Shown here one piece after another: positions 17,484 through 25,337 of a stretch of 64,000 bases of DNA. This stretch comes from Thalassotalea euphylliae (GTDB lineage Bacteria; Pseudomonadota; Gammaproteobacteria; Enterobacterales; Alteromonadaceae). The position numbers were made by a program, and so were the translations under genes. The stretch covers positions 434,001 through 498,000 of the forward strand of contig NZ_QUOU01000001.1 of NCBI RefSeq assembly GCF_003390335.1, read 5' to 3'. How positions within the stretch are numbered: the stretch's first letter is position 1; every line of letters starts with the position of its first letter. The notes under the pieces are model-generated. The model ran no database searches and was not told the origin of the DNA. It saw only the letters and a program-made list of their open reading frames with translations.

Positions 17484-18293
17484 ATGAGTGTTGAATTAAT
17501 TTTAATAGCCCTAAGCCCGATTTTTTTACTCTTTATGGTGGCGGAATACTTTAAATATCGCCATTTCTATGAAGTCAAAGATAGTCTTTCTAATATGGCA
17601 TTAGGCGCCAGTTATCAGGTAAGTGATACGCTGATCTTGTTCCTATTGATGCCGGCGTTTATTTGGTTACATCAATTTAGCCTGTTCGAGATCCCATTTA
17701 CTGGCTGGACACTGCTGATTGGCTTTATTATTCAGGATTTCCTGTATTATTGGTTTCACCGTGCGTCACATTTTATTCATTGGTTTTGGGTCGCGCATGT
17801 CGCCCACCACAGTTCGACCAAACTGAATTTTTCGACGGCATTTCGTCAAAGTGTGATGTACCCAATCATGGGCATGTGGTTGTTTTGGTTACCCATGATT
17901 TTAGTCGGCTTTGAGCCAGCCATGGTGTTTGCCATTGTCGCCCTTAATTTAGCGTTTCAATTTTTTATTCATACCCAAGCGGTGGGTAAATTGGGTTGGA
18001 TAGAAAAAGTGTTTAACACGCCGTCGCATCACCGTGTGCATCATTCCACGAACCGTGAATACATTGATAAGAATTTCGCCGGCATATTAATTATTTGGGA
18101 CAAAATGTTTGGCACCTTTATCGAAGAAAAAGACGACGTGCCATGTAAGTTCGGTATTGTTGGCGAACTGCCGGGCAATAACCCGATTAAAGCCAATGTT
18201 GATCAAGGCTTACATATGCTACGCAAATTAAAACAAGCCAAAGGCTGGCAGCAAAAACGGGCGGTGCTGTTTGGCTATCCAACCCATGAGTGA
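17484..18293 (+). CDS. Sterol desaturase / fatty acid hydroxylase family membrane protein
   Basis: A 269-residue membrane protein with the three histidine boxes of the di-iron hydroxylase superfamily: HRASH (about residue 92), HHSS (about 109) and HRVHH (about 188). Four or five hydrophobic segments surround them. These enzymes hydroxylate or desaturate lipids using a di-iron centre in the cytoplasmic membrane. The substrate is unknown; bacterial members act on fatty acyl chains, carotenoids, hopanoids or sterols. GGAATG upstream of the ATG may serve as ribosome site. It follows the SRPBCC gene closely and converges with the next gene. Confidence 0.88.
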   Translation: MSVELILIALSPIFLLFMVAEYFKYRHFYEVKDSLSNMALGASYQVSDTLILFLLMPAFIWLHQFSLFEIPFTGWTLLIGFIIQDFLYYWFHRASHFIHWFWVAHVAHHSSTKLNFSTAFRQSVMYPIMGMWLFWLPMILVGFEPAMVFAIVALNLAFQFFIHTQAVGKLGWIEKVFNTPSHHRVHHSTNREYIDKNFAGILIIWDKMFGTFIEEKDDVPCKFGIVGELPGNNPIKANVDQGLHMLRKLKQAKGWQQKRAVLFGYPTHE

Positions 18294-18313
18294 CAAGGAG
18301 TAGCACGCTCTTG

Positions 18314-19225
18314 CTACTCGGTGACGTAGTGATGACTTAGTTGGTTTTTTAAATGCGCTAGAAATTGATTGTCAGGTTTGTCGGCAATTAACTGTGCTAG
18401 TTCAGTACCGATGGGGGTCAGTTTGTAGCAAGTGATGGCACAGTGTTTTTTTCTTGCTTTAAGGGTAAGTGCTAGGCCGTTGTATTTTAAGTTTAAAGCG
18501 TCGCCAGCCTTGCTCGTTTCTAACTCTGTTTCTTGAGTGAATAGCAAGTGATGCTCTGCCAGCGTCAGTACATCGCCATAGCTAAACCCAAATTGATTAA
18601 GGCCAAGGTGTTGTTTGCGTTTGCCATCAAATAGATTGAGTAAGCCCGGTTGTTGATAGCAGCCGGTGATAATGCGAATGTTCTTCTTATTGGTATCGCT
18701 TACCGCCAGTGAACAAGCTTTCCCGAACAGCTTGGCTTCGTGCATACTCATGTTTTTAAAGGCTTGCAGTGCTTTTAGGGAAAATGAGCCAGGTTGGCTA
18801 ATTTCACCCGCGAGAATTTTTGCCCACAGCTCTTGCATCGCTGGGTTGCTAACCCGCTCGGCCAATTCAATAAAACTGTCGAACCAGTCGGCATCGCTGC
18901 GTTCAGCAACTTGATCACCAGCACAGTAGTGAATGGATTTTTCAATGATCTTTTCCATGTTTTGCTGGCGGCGAAGATGATTGATGCGAAGGCGGCGACC
19001 ACTGCGATCTTCAATGGGCATTTGCTTTTCGGCGGGCTTGAGGCTGCCGTCGAGGGCAAATAATTTAGCAAGGTTTAACAATTGCACCTGAGCAGAAGCA
19101 TTACTCTTCTTCCCTTGGTTGGTCGACTGCTCTTGCGCGACAACGGGTGCTGAGGTTTTATCATCGTTTGAGTTGCTATCGCCGTCGATAACCACCGGGG
19201 TATTCGGCATTTTTTCATTATTCAT
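18314..19225 (-). CDS. Conserved hypothetical protein, TIGR03899/DUF2806-like
   Basis: A 303-residue soluble protein. The first 45 residues are polar and low in complexity. The conserved part opens with LLNLAKLFALDG and carries the basic segment RLRINHLRRQQNMEKI. A central region (MQELWAKILAGEISQPGSFS) resembles DUF2806-type helical proteins. I recall a TIGR03899 family of this layout in Shewanella and Vibrio relatives, with no known function. No membrane segment, metal site or catalytic motif is evident. The gene stands alone, convergent with the desaturase gene and divergent from the EAL gene. Confidence 0.6.
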   Translation of the reverse strand: MNNEKMPNTPVVIDGDSNSNDDKTSAPVVAQEQSTNQGKKSNASAQVQLLNLAKLFALDGSLKPAEKQMPIEDRSGRRLRINHLRRQQNMEKIIEKSIHYCAGDQVAERSDADWFDSFIELAERVSNPAMQELWAKILAGEISQPGSFSLKALQAFKNMSMHEAKLFGKACSLAVSDTNKKNIRIITGCYQQPGLLNLFDGKRKQHLGLNQFGFSYGDVLTLAEHHLLFTQETELETSKAGDALNLKYNGLALTLKARKKHCAITCYKLTPIGTELAQLIADKPDNQFLAHLKNQLSHHYVTE

Positions 19226-19469
19226 GCGTCGCGTTCATCATCTCTTCTTATTCCTGTGCTATTGTTTATTTTTAGCTAGATTTATATAACTTTCAAATGC
19301 TTATTTTAAGTATCGATTTTAGTCACAGCGTACGCCTTGCGTAACAATGCGTCACTTGTTAATTGATTACCTAGCGTTTCGTGATTGATTAGTTGAATAT
19401 TGTTGATGTGACTCTTATTATGTACCTCACACAAATGATGTAATTCAAGTTATTGTCAACAATAATATC

Positions 19470-19504
19470 TTAGGACAGATCCTAACCAGCGCAGTGTTGG
19501 TTAG
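19470..19504 (+). promoter_or_regulatory. Two overlapping, mutually exclusive leader hairpins before the EAL gene
   Basis: TTAGGA/TCCTAA (19470-19485) and CTAACCA/TGGTTAG (19482-19504) share four bases, so only one hairpin can form at a time. The second ends directly before the AGAGGG ribosome site of the gene starting at 19516. This could tune translation. No known riboswitch consensus is recognised here. The rest of 19226-19469 is AT-rich promoter DNA. Confidence 0.35.
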
Positions 19505-19515
19505 CAGAGGGTAGT

Positions 19516-21741
19516 ATGCAGGCTTCAGAACATAGCAATGACGACTTTTTGTTTATTGATGACAGTGAAGACGATCAAATTGTAGATGAAACAAGTGGTG
19601 AAACATGGAAGGTGTTGATCGTAGATGATGACCCTGAAATACACTCTGTCACACAATTAGCCTTATCTGATCTCACCGTGTTAGGCCGTCGCCTAGAATA
19701 CCTTCACGCTTATTCTGGCGAGGAAGCCATCGCGATTATTGAGCAAGACCAAGACATTGTCTTGGTCTTGCTTGATGTGGTGATGGAAAGTGACGATGCA
19801 GGCCTGCAAGTCGTTAAGCATATTCGCGAGCAACTCAATCGCGAAGATATTCGTATTGTGCTTCGCACAGGCCAACCAGGTTATGCGCCTGAAGAAAGCG
19901 TGATCAAAGATTACGACATCAACGATTACAAAACCAAGACTGAGTTAACCCGTCGTAAGCTGGTGACTACAGTATACGCCGCGATTCGTTCTTATCAGCA
20001 AATTACCACGGTTAGCCAAGGTCGAGCTGGCCTTGAGAAAATCATTAACAGTGCGTCAAACTTACTGGAATTACACTCTATTCAAGAGTTTGGCTCTGGT
20101 GTACTGACACAACTTAAAACGCTACTTAATGGTTATGTGCGCGGTGCATTTTGTGCACGAGGCCACGGCATCATTGATGGCGCTGATGATTTAGGCTTGT
20201 ATGCACTGGCACAAGATGGCTGGCAGGCAAATGCTATTAACGAGAAAGTCGAACAGATTGGTTGTGTGCAACTTACCGAAGCCGTCAATGCCTGTTTTCA
20301 GCACAAAGAGCACTTATGTACGAGTGATCACATCGCATTTTACCTTGTTCGCAGCGCTTATCGTGCGGTTATTTACATTGAACTTGAAAAACCTATTACC
20401 AATTTGGAAATGCAGTTGGCAGAAGTGTTTTTGTCCAATGTGTCCATCGGTTATGAAAATGTTCATTTGTTTCAGAAGTTGCGCAATGCGGCTTATAAAG
20501 ATTGGCTAACAGAGTTACCTAATCGCTTACAATTTTTGAAAACACTTGACCAGTTCTCTGCTGAACAAGCGGATAACACTGTCGCGGCCTTAGTTGATAT
20601 TAACCACTTTAGTGACATCAACGATGGCCTTGGGCAAGACGTTGGCAACCAGTTATTGCGCGCCGTTGCACTGCGCTTGTTGAGTATTGATAAATCGCTT
20701 TCGGTGGCTCGAGTTGGTGCTGATGTTTTTGGTATCGTTGGCGATGAAGAAATGCTAAGCCCAGATATTTTATCGGAAGTATTTAGCCAACCATTCGACG
20801 CTGGCGAGCAAACCTTGCCTGTTAACGTTTGCATTGGCATATGCCGCAAGCGCGACGCGGGCCAAGGTGGCGTGAAAGTGCTTAATCAAATTAATATTGC
20901 ACTGAACCTTGCCAAGAAAAACCGCGATAAAAATATTCAGTACTACAAGCAAGAAATGGAAGATCAAACGCTATGGCGTTTGGGGATGATCAGACAACTA
21001 AGGACAGATTTTGCTGAAAATCGCTTAGCACTTTGGTACCAGCCTCAGCTTGATTTGGAAACCGGTAAAGTGATTGGCGCTGAGGCATTGTTGCGCTGGC
21101 GCACCAGTGATGGCAATTTTATTTCACCAGCGGTATTTATTCCACTTGCTGAATACTCTGGCCTGATCCTAGATATTGGCGATTGGGTTGTGCACCAAGC
21201 TTGTCAGCATATTAAAGCTGTTGAAGCGCACGGTTTTAACGATGTCGGTATTTCCATTAATGTCTCAATTCCGCAGTTCAGGCAAGATGACTTTGTCAGT
21301 AAAGTGATTGCGGCCACGCGGTCTCACGATATTGAAGCGGCCAAACTAGAGTTAGAAATTACCGAAAATATCTTAATGGATGATCCGCAGCTCATTATTG
21401 ATGCCTTGCAAAAGCTAAAAGCCGAAGGGATCAGTATTGCACTTGATGATTTTGGTACGGGCTATTCGTCACTGAGTTACTTACAAAAGCTACCAATTGA
21501 TCGCTTAAAAGTGGATCGCTCGTTTATCAACGATGTGACCGAAGATGGTAACTCACTATTGGCTGATACCATTATCAACTTAGGTAAACAGTTAGATTTA
21601 AAAGTGATTGCCGAAGGTATCGAAAACCTAGAACAAGAGGCTCACTTGGTGGCACAAGGCTGCGATGAAGTGCAAGGTTTTTACTATGCCAAACCAATGC
21701 CGGCGGATGACTTTTTGGCGTTTCTCAAAGAAAGATCGTAA
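19516..21741 (+). CDS. Response regulator with DUF3369, degenerate GGDEF and EAL domains (c-di-GMP phosphodiesterase)
   Basis: A 741-residue signalling protein. The receiver domain has an acidic pocket at VLIVDDDPE (about 33-41) and phospho-acceptor Asp 87 in LVLLDVVME. A DUF3369 sensory region follows (about 170-320), then a GGDEF-like domain where the signature reads VGADVF, so cyclase activity is unlikely. The EAL domain (about 485-738) keeps EALLRW, ELEITEN, DDFGTGYSS and VIAEGIEN, all needed for c-di-GMP hydrolysis. The degenerate GGDEF may bind GTP as a regulator. No histidine kinase is adjacent. It is expected in the cytoplasm, lowering c-di-GMP on phosphorylation. Confidence 0.93.
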   Translation: MQASEHSNDDFLFIDDSEDDQIVDETSGETWKVLIVDDDPEIHSVTQLALSDLTVLGRRLEYLHAYSGEEAIAIIEQDQDIVLVLLDVVMESDDAGLQVVKHIREQLNREDIRIVLRTGQPGYAPEESVIKDYDINDYKTKTELTRRKLVTTVYAAIRSYQQITTVSQGRAGLEKIINSASNLLELHSIQEFGSGVLTQLKTLLNGYVRGAFCARGHGIIDGADDLGLYALAQDGWQANAINEKVEQIGCVQLTEAVNACFQHKEHLCTSDHIAFYLVRSAYRAVIYIELEKPITNLEMQLAEVFLSNVSIGYENVHLFQKLRNAAYKDWLTELPNRLQFLKTLDQFSAEQADNTVAALVDINHFSDINDGLGQDVGNQLLRAVALRLLSIDKSLSVARVGADVFGIVGDEEMLSPDILSEVFSQPFDAGEQTLPVNVCIGICRKRDAGQGGVKVLNQINIALNLAKKNRDKNIQYYKQEMEDQTLWRLGMIRQLRTDFAENRLALWYQPQLDLETGKVIGAEALLRWRTSDGNFISPAVFIPLAEYSGLILDIGDWVVHQACQHIKAVEAHGFNDVGISINVSIPQFRQDDFVSKVIAATRSHDIEAAKLELEITENILMDDPQLIIDALQKLKAEGISIALDDFGTGYSSLSYLQKLPIDRLKVDRSFINDVTEDGNSLLADTIINLGKQLDLKVIAEGIENLEQEAHLVAQGCDEVQGFYYAKPMPADDFLAFLKERS

Positions 21742-21767
21742 ATCAGCCAGCTAAACCCTTTTTACAA

Positions 21768-21798
21768 AAAGAGCGACCATAGGTCGCTCTTTGTTTTT
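21768..21798. terminator. Bidirectional hairpin terminator
   Basis: AAGAGCGACC (21769-21778) pairs with GGTCGCTCTT (21782-21791) around a three-base loop, with A-run before and GTTTTT after. It serves the EAL gene on the plus strand and the PstS-like gene on the minus strand. Confidence 0.85.
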
Positions 21799-21815
21799 CA
21801 ATAATTGTGTGACAA

Positions 21816-22232
21816 TTAAAGTGTTTTAATCACTTTTACTGCGCTAGTCGCACTGCTGGCATCAATATAACCGATCGCATTAGGCGTTGAAGCCACTAAA
21901 TCAATAACGGCTTGGTCTGATGCTAACTCTTGCAATGGCTTACCTTTACCAGTGAACAGTCGTTTAGACCAATAGGCTTTTACTTGGGCCGGTGACTTTT
22001 TCAACACCAGCTTTTCAAATTCAACACGACTAGCACTGTTTGCTTTCGTGTTAACCGCTTTGATTGATTGACCATCAGCGAATGTTTTCAGCTTCCCTAA
22101 GAATGCACGAGAAATATCGTTATCAGAGATACTATTAGCGTTAGCTGGGTTAACAATGACAGCGACTTGAGCTGAGGCGACCATACTGGTGGCCAGTGCT
22201 ACGGCAAGGGTTAGAGGTCGTAATAAGTTCAT
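21816..22232 (-). CDS. Small PstS-like periplasmic substrate-binding protein, paralogue 2
   Basis: A 138-residue secreted protein. A signal peptide ending ASA is followed by QVAVIVNPANANSISDNDIS and a C-terminal TPNAIGYIDAS segment, the pattern of short phosphate-ABC-transporter substrate-binding homologues. It is about half the length of a full PstS. It lies nine bases after a porin gene and its near twin (23704-24120) lies nine bases after a second porin, showing duplication of the pair. No ABC permease or ATPase is near, so it may act as a sensor or periplasmic partner of the porin rather than in transport. The ligand (phosphate or another oxyanion) is inferred from the family. Confidence 0.8.
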   Translation of the reverse strand: MNLLRPLTLAVALATSMVASAQVAVIVNPANANSISDNDISRAFLGKLKTFADGQSIKAVNTKANSASRVEFEKLVLKKSPAQVKAYWSKRLFTGKGKPLQELASDQAVIDLVASTPNAIGYIDASSATSAVKVIKTL

Positions 22233-22241
22233 GAATTTTCC

Positions 22242-23378
22242 TTAAAAAACGGTAACAAGGGCAGTGCGAACTAAGCTTGTGTCTTGGTTGATTAAATCAT
22301 CGTCGCGCTTGCTAAATTCCACTTTAAATGAGGCTGATGGGTGGAAATCCCAGCGCGCGCCTAAGGTGTAGTAAGATGAGTCTTCGTTACGGAACTCTAA
22401 ACCTTGGCGAGTAAAACCTACTAATTGATCAAGCTCTGGTGATACGCCAACCGGTAATGTTTCACCAACACCATTGATGGTGTTTTCATCAACACCATAG
22501 GTTAAGTGCACTAACACATCGTCAAAGCGGTAACCAGCGGTCACATACATCGACTCTTCAGTGTCTAGTGGCATGTTGTCGTAGTTAATACGCGTAACTT
22601 CAGCGATTAATAAGTAGTTGTTGTAATCAACCACAGCGCCGAATTCGAAGAATTTTGCTTTGTCTTCATTAATGACCAAGGCTTCGGCGACACCGCCAAA
22701 GCCTTGGATGTTGTTCCAAGCAGCTGCTAGCTCATCAAATACAGGAATTGGAATGGTTAAGTCTGTGGTTAAGTAGGCCGTGCGGAGTGTTAGCCAGTCG
22801 CGGTTTAAGGTGACTGTACCACCGAAAATTTCGTCGAAGCTTGAGTTAACATCAATGCCTTGAACATTGATGTCATCATTATCTGAGCCTAAGAACACTT
22901 GGGCTGTTGTGTCAAATTCGCCAAGCGTAAAGTTATGGCTTAGGCTGACGCCATCAAATTTCGATAGCTCAAGGTTGTACACACCTTCTGGTGGCGTGAT
23001 CCAAGGATAAGCGTAAGAGACATCTAAGTAGTCAGAATACATGTAAAGCGGAGCGCGTTGACGACCTGCTAATACACGCGTGTTGTCGTTGATGTCGTAG
23101 GCAATGTATGCCCACTCAAACTCAGCTTCCCAATCGTTTTCACCGCGAGAAATAATTTGTGCGGTTGCACTTAAACCTTCGCCTAAATCCGTAGACGCTT
23201 GCAGCGCGAACAATGAATCTTGTTTAAAATCGACATCATCGTCATAGCCCCATTGGGTATCGCCGCTAGATGCTTGTCCAGCAACAATGTTTGCAAATCC
23301 ATTAAAGGTGATTTCTGCTTGCGCAGAAGCCAAGGGTAATGCTGCACAAATGGCACAGCTTAGTAATGCTTTTCTCAT
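22242..23378 (-). CDS. Outer-membrane porin, paralogue 2 of tandem pair
   Basis: A 378-residue beta-barrel protein. A signal peptide ending SAQA precedes EITFNGFANIVAG. Alternating amphipathic strands run throughout and the chain ends with aromatic TALVTVF, as expected for the outer-membrane insertion signal. The paralogue at 24130-25266 has the same length and shares long identical stretches, such as the region around SDYLDVSYAYPWITPPEGVY, while loops differ. It may form anion-selective channels; the linked PstS-like gene hints at phosphate or a similar ligand. An own promoter in the 325-bp gap upstream is likely. Confidence 0.9.
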   Translation of the reverse strand: MRKALLSCAICAALPLASAQAEITFNGFANIVAGQASSGDTQWGYDDDVDFKQDSLFALQASTDLGEGLSATAQIISRGENDWEAEFEWAYIAYDINDNTRVLAGRQRAPLYMYSDYLDVSYAYPWITPPEGVYNLELSKFDGVSLSHNFTLGEFDTTAQVFLGSDNDDINVQGIDVNSSFDEIFGGTVTLNRDWLTLRTAYLTTDLTIPIPVFDELAAAWNNIQGFGGVAEALVINEDKAKFFEFGAVVDYNNYLLIAEVTRINYDNMPLDTEESMYVTAGYRFDDVLVHLTYGVDENTINGVGETLPVGVSPELDQLVGFTRQGLEFRNEDSSYYTLGARWDFHPSASFKVEFSKRDDDLINQDTSLVRTALVTVF

Positions 23379-23505
23379 GAGTTATCTTATTTCGTTAGTG
23401 TCTGGGTTTATGTGAAATTGCTCTTGCTTAGCTCAATTGAGCTAGTTTGACGTGAAATTATTGTTGTAGTAAGCAGGGTCAATTGTTGTCACAATGTTAA
23501 TCAGC

Positions 23506-23526
23506 CGTCACAACAGCGTTATGACG
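23506..23526. promoter_or_regulatory. Candidate operator upstream of porin paralogue 2
   Basis: CGTCACAA (23506-23513) and TTATGACG (23519-23526) form an imperfect inverted repeat. A further GTCACAA lies 19 bases upstream of the first. It stands about 130 bases before the porin start on the minus strand. The spacing does not match a Pho box. The rest of the 23379-23703 gap holds only the terminator of the upstream module. Confidence 0.35.
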
Positions 23527-23650
23527 CGCGCAAGATAGTGTTTTTATTGAGCTACGTCAAAGTTTTTCTGGTCTGAACAGCAAGAAATTAGCATTTTTAG
23601 ATATTGGCACTAGCCAGACTAGCGCAAAAAATGGAAATTAAATCAACAGC

Positions 23651-23682
23651 AAAAGAAAAGCCGACAAGATTGTCGGCTTTTT
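23651..23682. terminator. Hairpin terminator after PstS-like paralogue 1
   Basis: AAAAGCCGACA pairs with TGTCGGCTTTT around AGAT. On the minus strand the stem is followed by CTTTTG. It stops transcription from the chemoreceptor-porin-PstS-like unit before the second module. Confidence 0.8.
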
Positions 23683-23703
23683 AATTTTTTAGACATCGTT
23701 TGG

Positions 23704-24120
23704 TTATAAGGTTTTGATGACCTTAATGGTGTCGTTTACGGCACTGGCATCAACATAACCAATGGCATTTGGCGTTGAAGCAACGTGATTTAGTACCTCT
23801 GCGTCTGAGCTAAGCTCTTTTAACGGCTTGCCTTTACCAGTAAATAGGCGCTTTGACCAGTAGGCTTTCACTTGTGATGGCGACTTTTTCAACACCAATT
23901 TTTCAAATTCAACGCGAGCATCGCTATTGGCTTTGCTATTAACTGCTTCAATTGTTTGCCCATCGGCATAAGTTTTTAGTTTGCCGAGAAAGGCGCGCGA
24001 AATGTCATTGTCTGACAAGGCATTGGCATTGGCTGGGTTAACAATAATAGCCACTTGTGCCGAGGCTGCAGTGCTAACAGAAACGAGTAAACCAATAGCT
24101 AAAGATTTTAACAACTTCAT
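23704..24120 (-). CDS. Small PstS-like periplasmic substrate-binding protein, paralogue 1
   Basis: A 138-residue paralogue of the 21816-22232 product, equal in length and nearly the same over the mature part. It has a signal peptide ending ASA, then QVAIIVNPANANALSDNDIS, a conserved VEFEKLVLKKSP stretch and TPNAIGYVDAS. It follows its porin by nine bases. Behind a chemoreceptor and a porin, a role in presenting a periplasmic ligand for chemotaxis or uptake is plausible. It differs from twin 2 mainly in the signal peptide and near the C-terminus. Confidence 0.8.
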   Translation of the reverse strand: MKLLKSLAIGLLVSVSTAASAQVAIIVNPANANALSDNDISRAFLGKLKTYADGQTIEAVNSKANSDARVEFEKLVLKKSPSQVKAYWSKRLFTGKGKPLKELSSDAEVLNHVASTPNAIGYVDASAVNDTIKVIKTL

Positions 24121-24129
24121 AAATATTCT

Positions 24130-25266
24130 CTAAAAAACAGTAACAAGTGCCGTACGAACTAAATTAGTATCTTGATTCACTAAATCGTTATCTAAGCGGC
24201 TGTATTCAATTTTAAGGGCAGCTGAATCGTGAAAATCCCAGCGTGCGCCAAGGGTGTAATAAGATGAGTCTTGCTCGCGGAAACGGAACGTTTGAGCCGT
24301 CACTGCTGACAAACCATCTAGCTCTGGGCTAACGCCAAACGGCAACGCGTTGATGGTCGGATTAACCTCGTTTTCATCTTGGCCATAGGTTAAGTGCACT
24401 AACACGTTATCAAAGCGGTAACCCGCGGTGAAAAACAGAGATTTTTCAACATCTAACGGCATTTGCTCATATTCGATGTGAGTATACTCGCCAACCACTA
24501 GCCAGTTGTTGTAATCAATTTGAAAGCCAACTTCAGCAAACTTGGCTTCTTCTTCGATAATCGTTGCTTCATCGCCAATAAATTCTAGGCCAGGAACACT
24601 TTGCCAAGCGGCGATTAGCTCGTCTACACCGGGTGCAGGCAGCGTTAAGTCGATTAATAAGTAGGCTGCGCGCAAGGTTAGCCAGTCGCGGTTTAAGGTC
24701 AAGCTACCACCGTGAATTTTATCGAATTCTGACTCAACCTCTTGACCTAAAATTTCGATTTCATTGGTTTCTGAGCCGAACACCAGCTGGGCATTGGCAT
24801 CAAATTCGCCAACGGTGAATGCATAGCTTGCGCTGATGCCATCATAGGTTGACAGCTCTAAGTCATACACGCCTTCTGGTGGTGTGATCCAAGGATAGGC
24901 GTATGACACGTCTAAATAATCTGAGAACATGTACATTGGTGCCCGTTGGCGACCAATCAAAACACGGGTCTCGTCATTGAGGTCATAGGCAAGGTAAGCC
25001 CACTCAAACTCAGTATCCCAATCGTTTTCACCACGAGAGATAAGCTGTACTGTGGCACTTAGTCCTTCACTCAGCTCAGTTGATGCTTGTAGTGCAAACA
25101 ATGAGTCTTGTTTGAAATCAACGTCATCGTCATAGCCCCATTGCGTATCGCCGCTAGATGCCTTACCAGCAACAATATTGGCAAAGCCATTGAAGCTGAT
25201 TTCAGCGTAGGCAGAAGCAATAGGTGCACAGGCTAATAATGCTAATGGCAGTAGTGCTTTTTTCAT
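24130..25266 (-). CDS. Outer-membrane porin, paralogue 1 of tandem pair
   Basis: The start is set at ATG 25266, giving MKKALLPLALLACAP, a clean signal peptide ending SAYA; the upstream in-frame ATG at 25332 would add 22 residues lacking signal character. The mature barrel begins EISFNGFANIVAG and ends TALVTVF. At 378 residues it equals its tandem paralogue exactly. Differences cluster in presumed surface loops (about residues 165-185 and 215-240). It follows the chemoreceptor gene by 71 bases and precedes a PstS-like gene by nine, so the three may share a transcript. Confidence 0.9.
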   Translation of the reverse strand: MKKALLPLALLACAPIASAYAEISFNGFANIVAGKASSGDTQWGYDDDVDFKQDSLFALQASTELSEGLSATVQLISRGENDWDTEFEWAYLAYDLNDETRVLIGRQRAPMYMFSDYLDVSYAYPWITPPEGVYDLELSTYDGISASYAFTVGEFDANAQLVFGSETNEIEILGQEVESEFDKIHGGSLTLNRDWLTLRAAYLLIDLTLPAPGVDELIAAWQSVPGLEFIGDEATIIEEEAKFAEVGFQIDYNNWLVVGEYTHIEYEQMPLDVEKSLFFTAGYRFDNVLVHLTYGQDENEVNPTINALPFGVSPELDGLSAVTAQTFRFREQDSSYYTLGARWDFHDSAALKIEYSRLDNDLVNQDTNLVRTALVTVF

Positions 25267-25337
25267 CTTGTGAATTCCTGTGGTTATTAATAAATGCGGC
25301 GAAGTCATTGCCATTGGCATTAACCCGGCCACTAATT

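Noticed and set aside
23480..23526. Pho box before the porin/PstS-like module
   Set aside because: The GTCACA repeats are spaced 19 bp, not 11, and lack the Pho box consensus.
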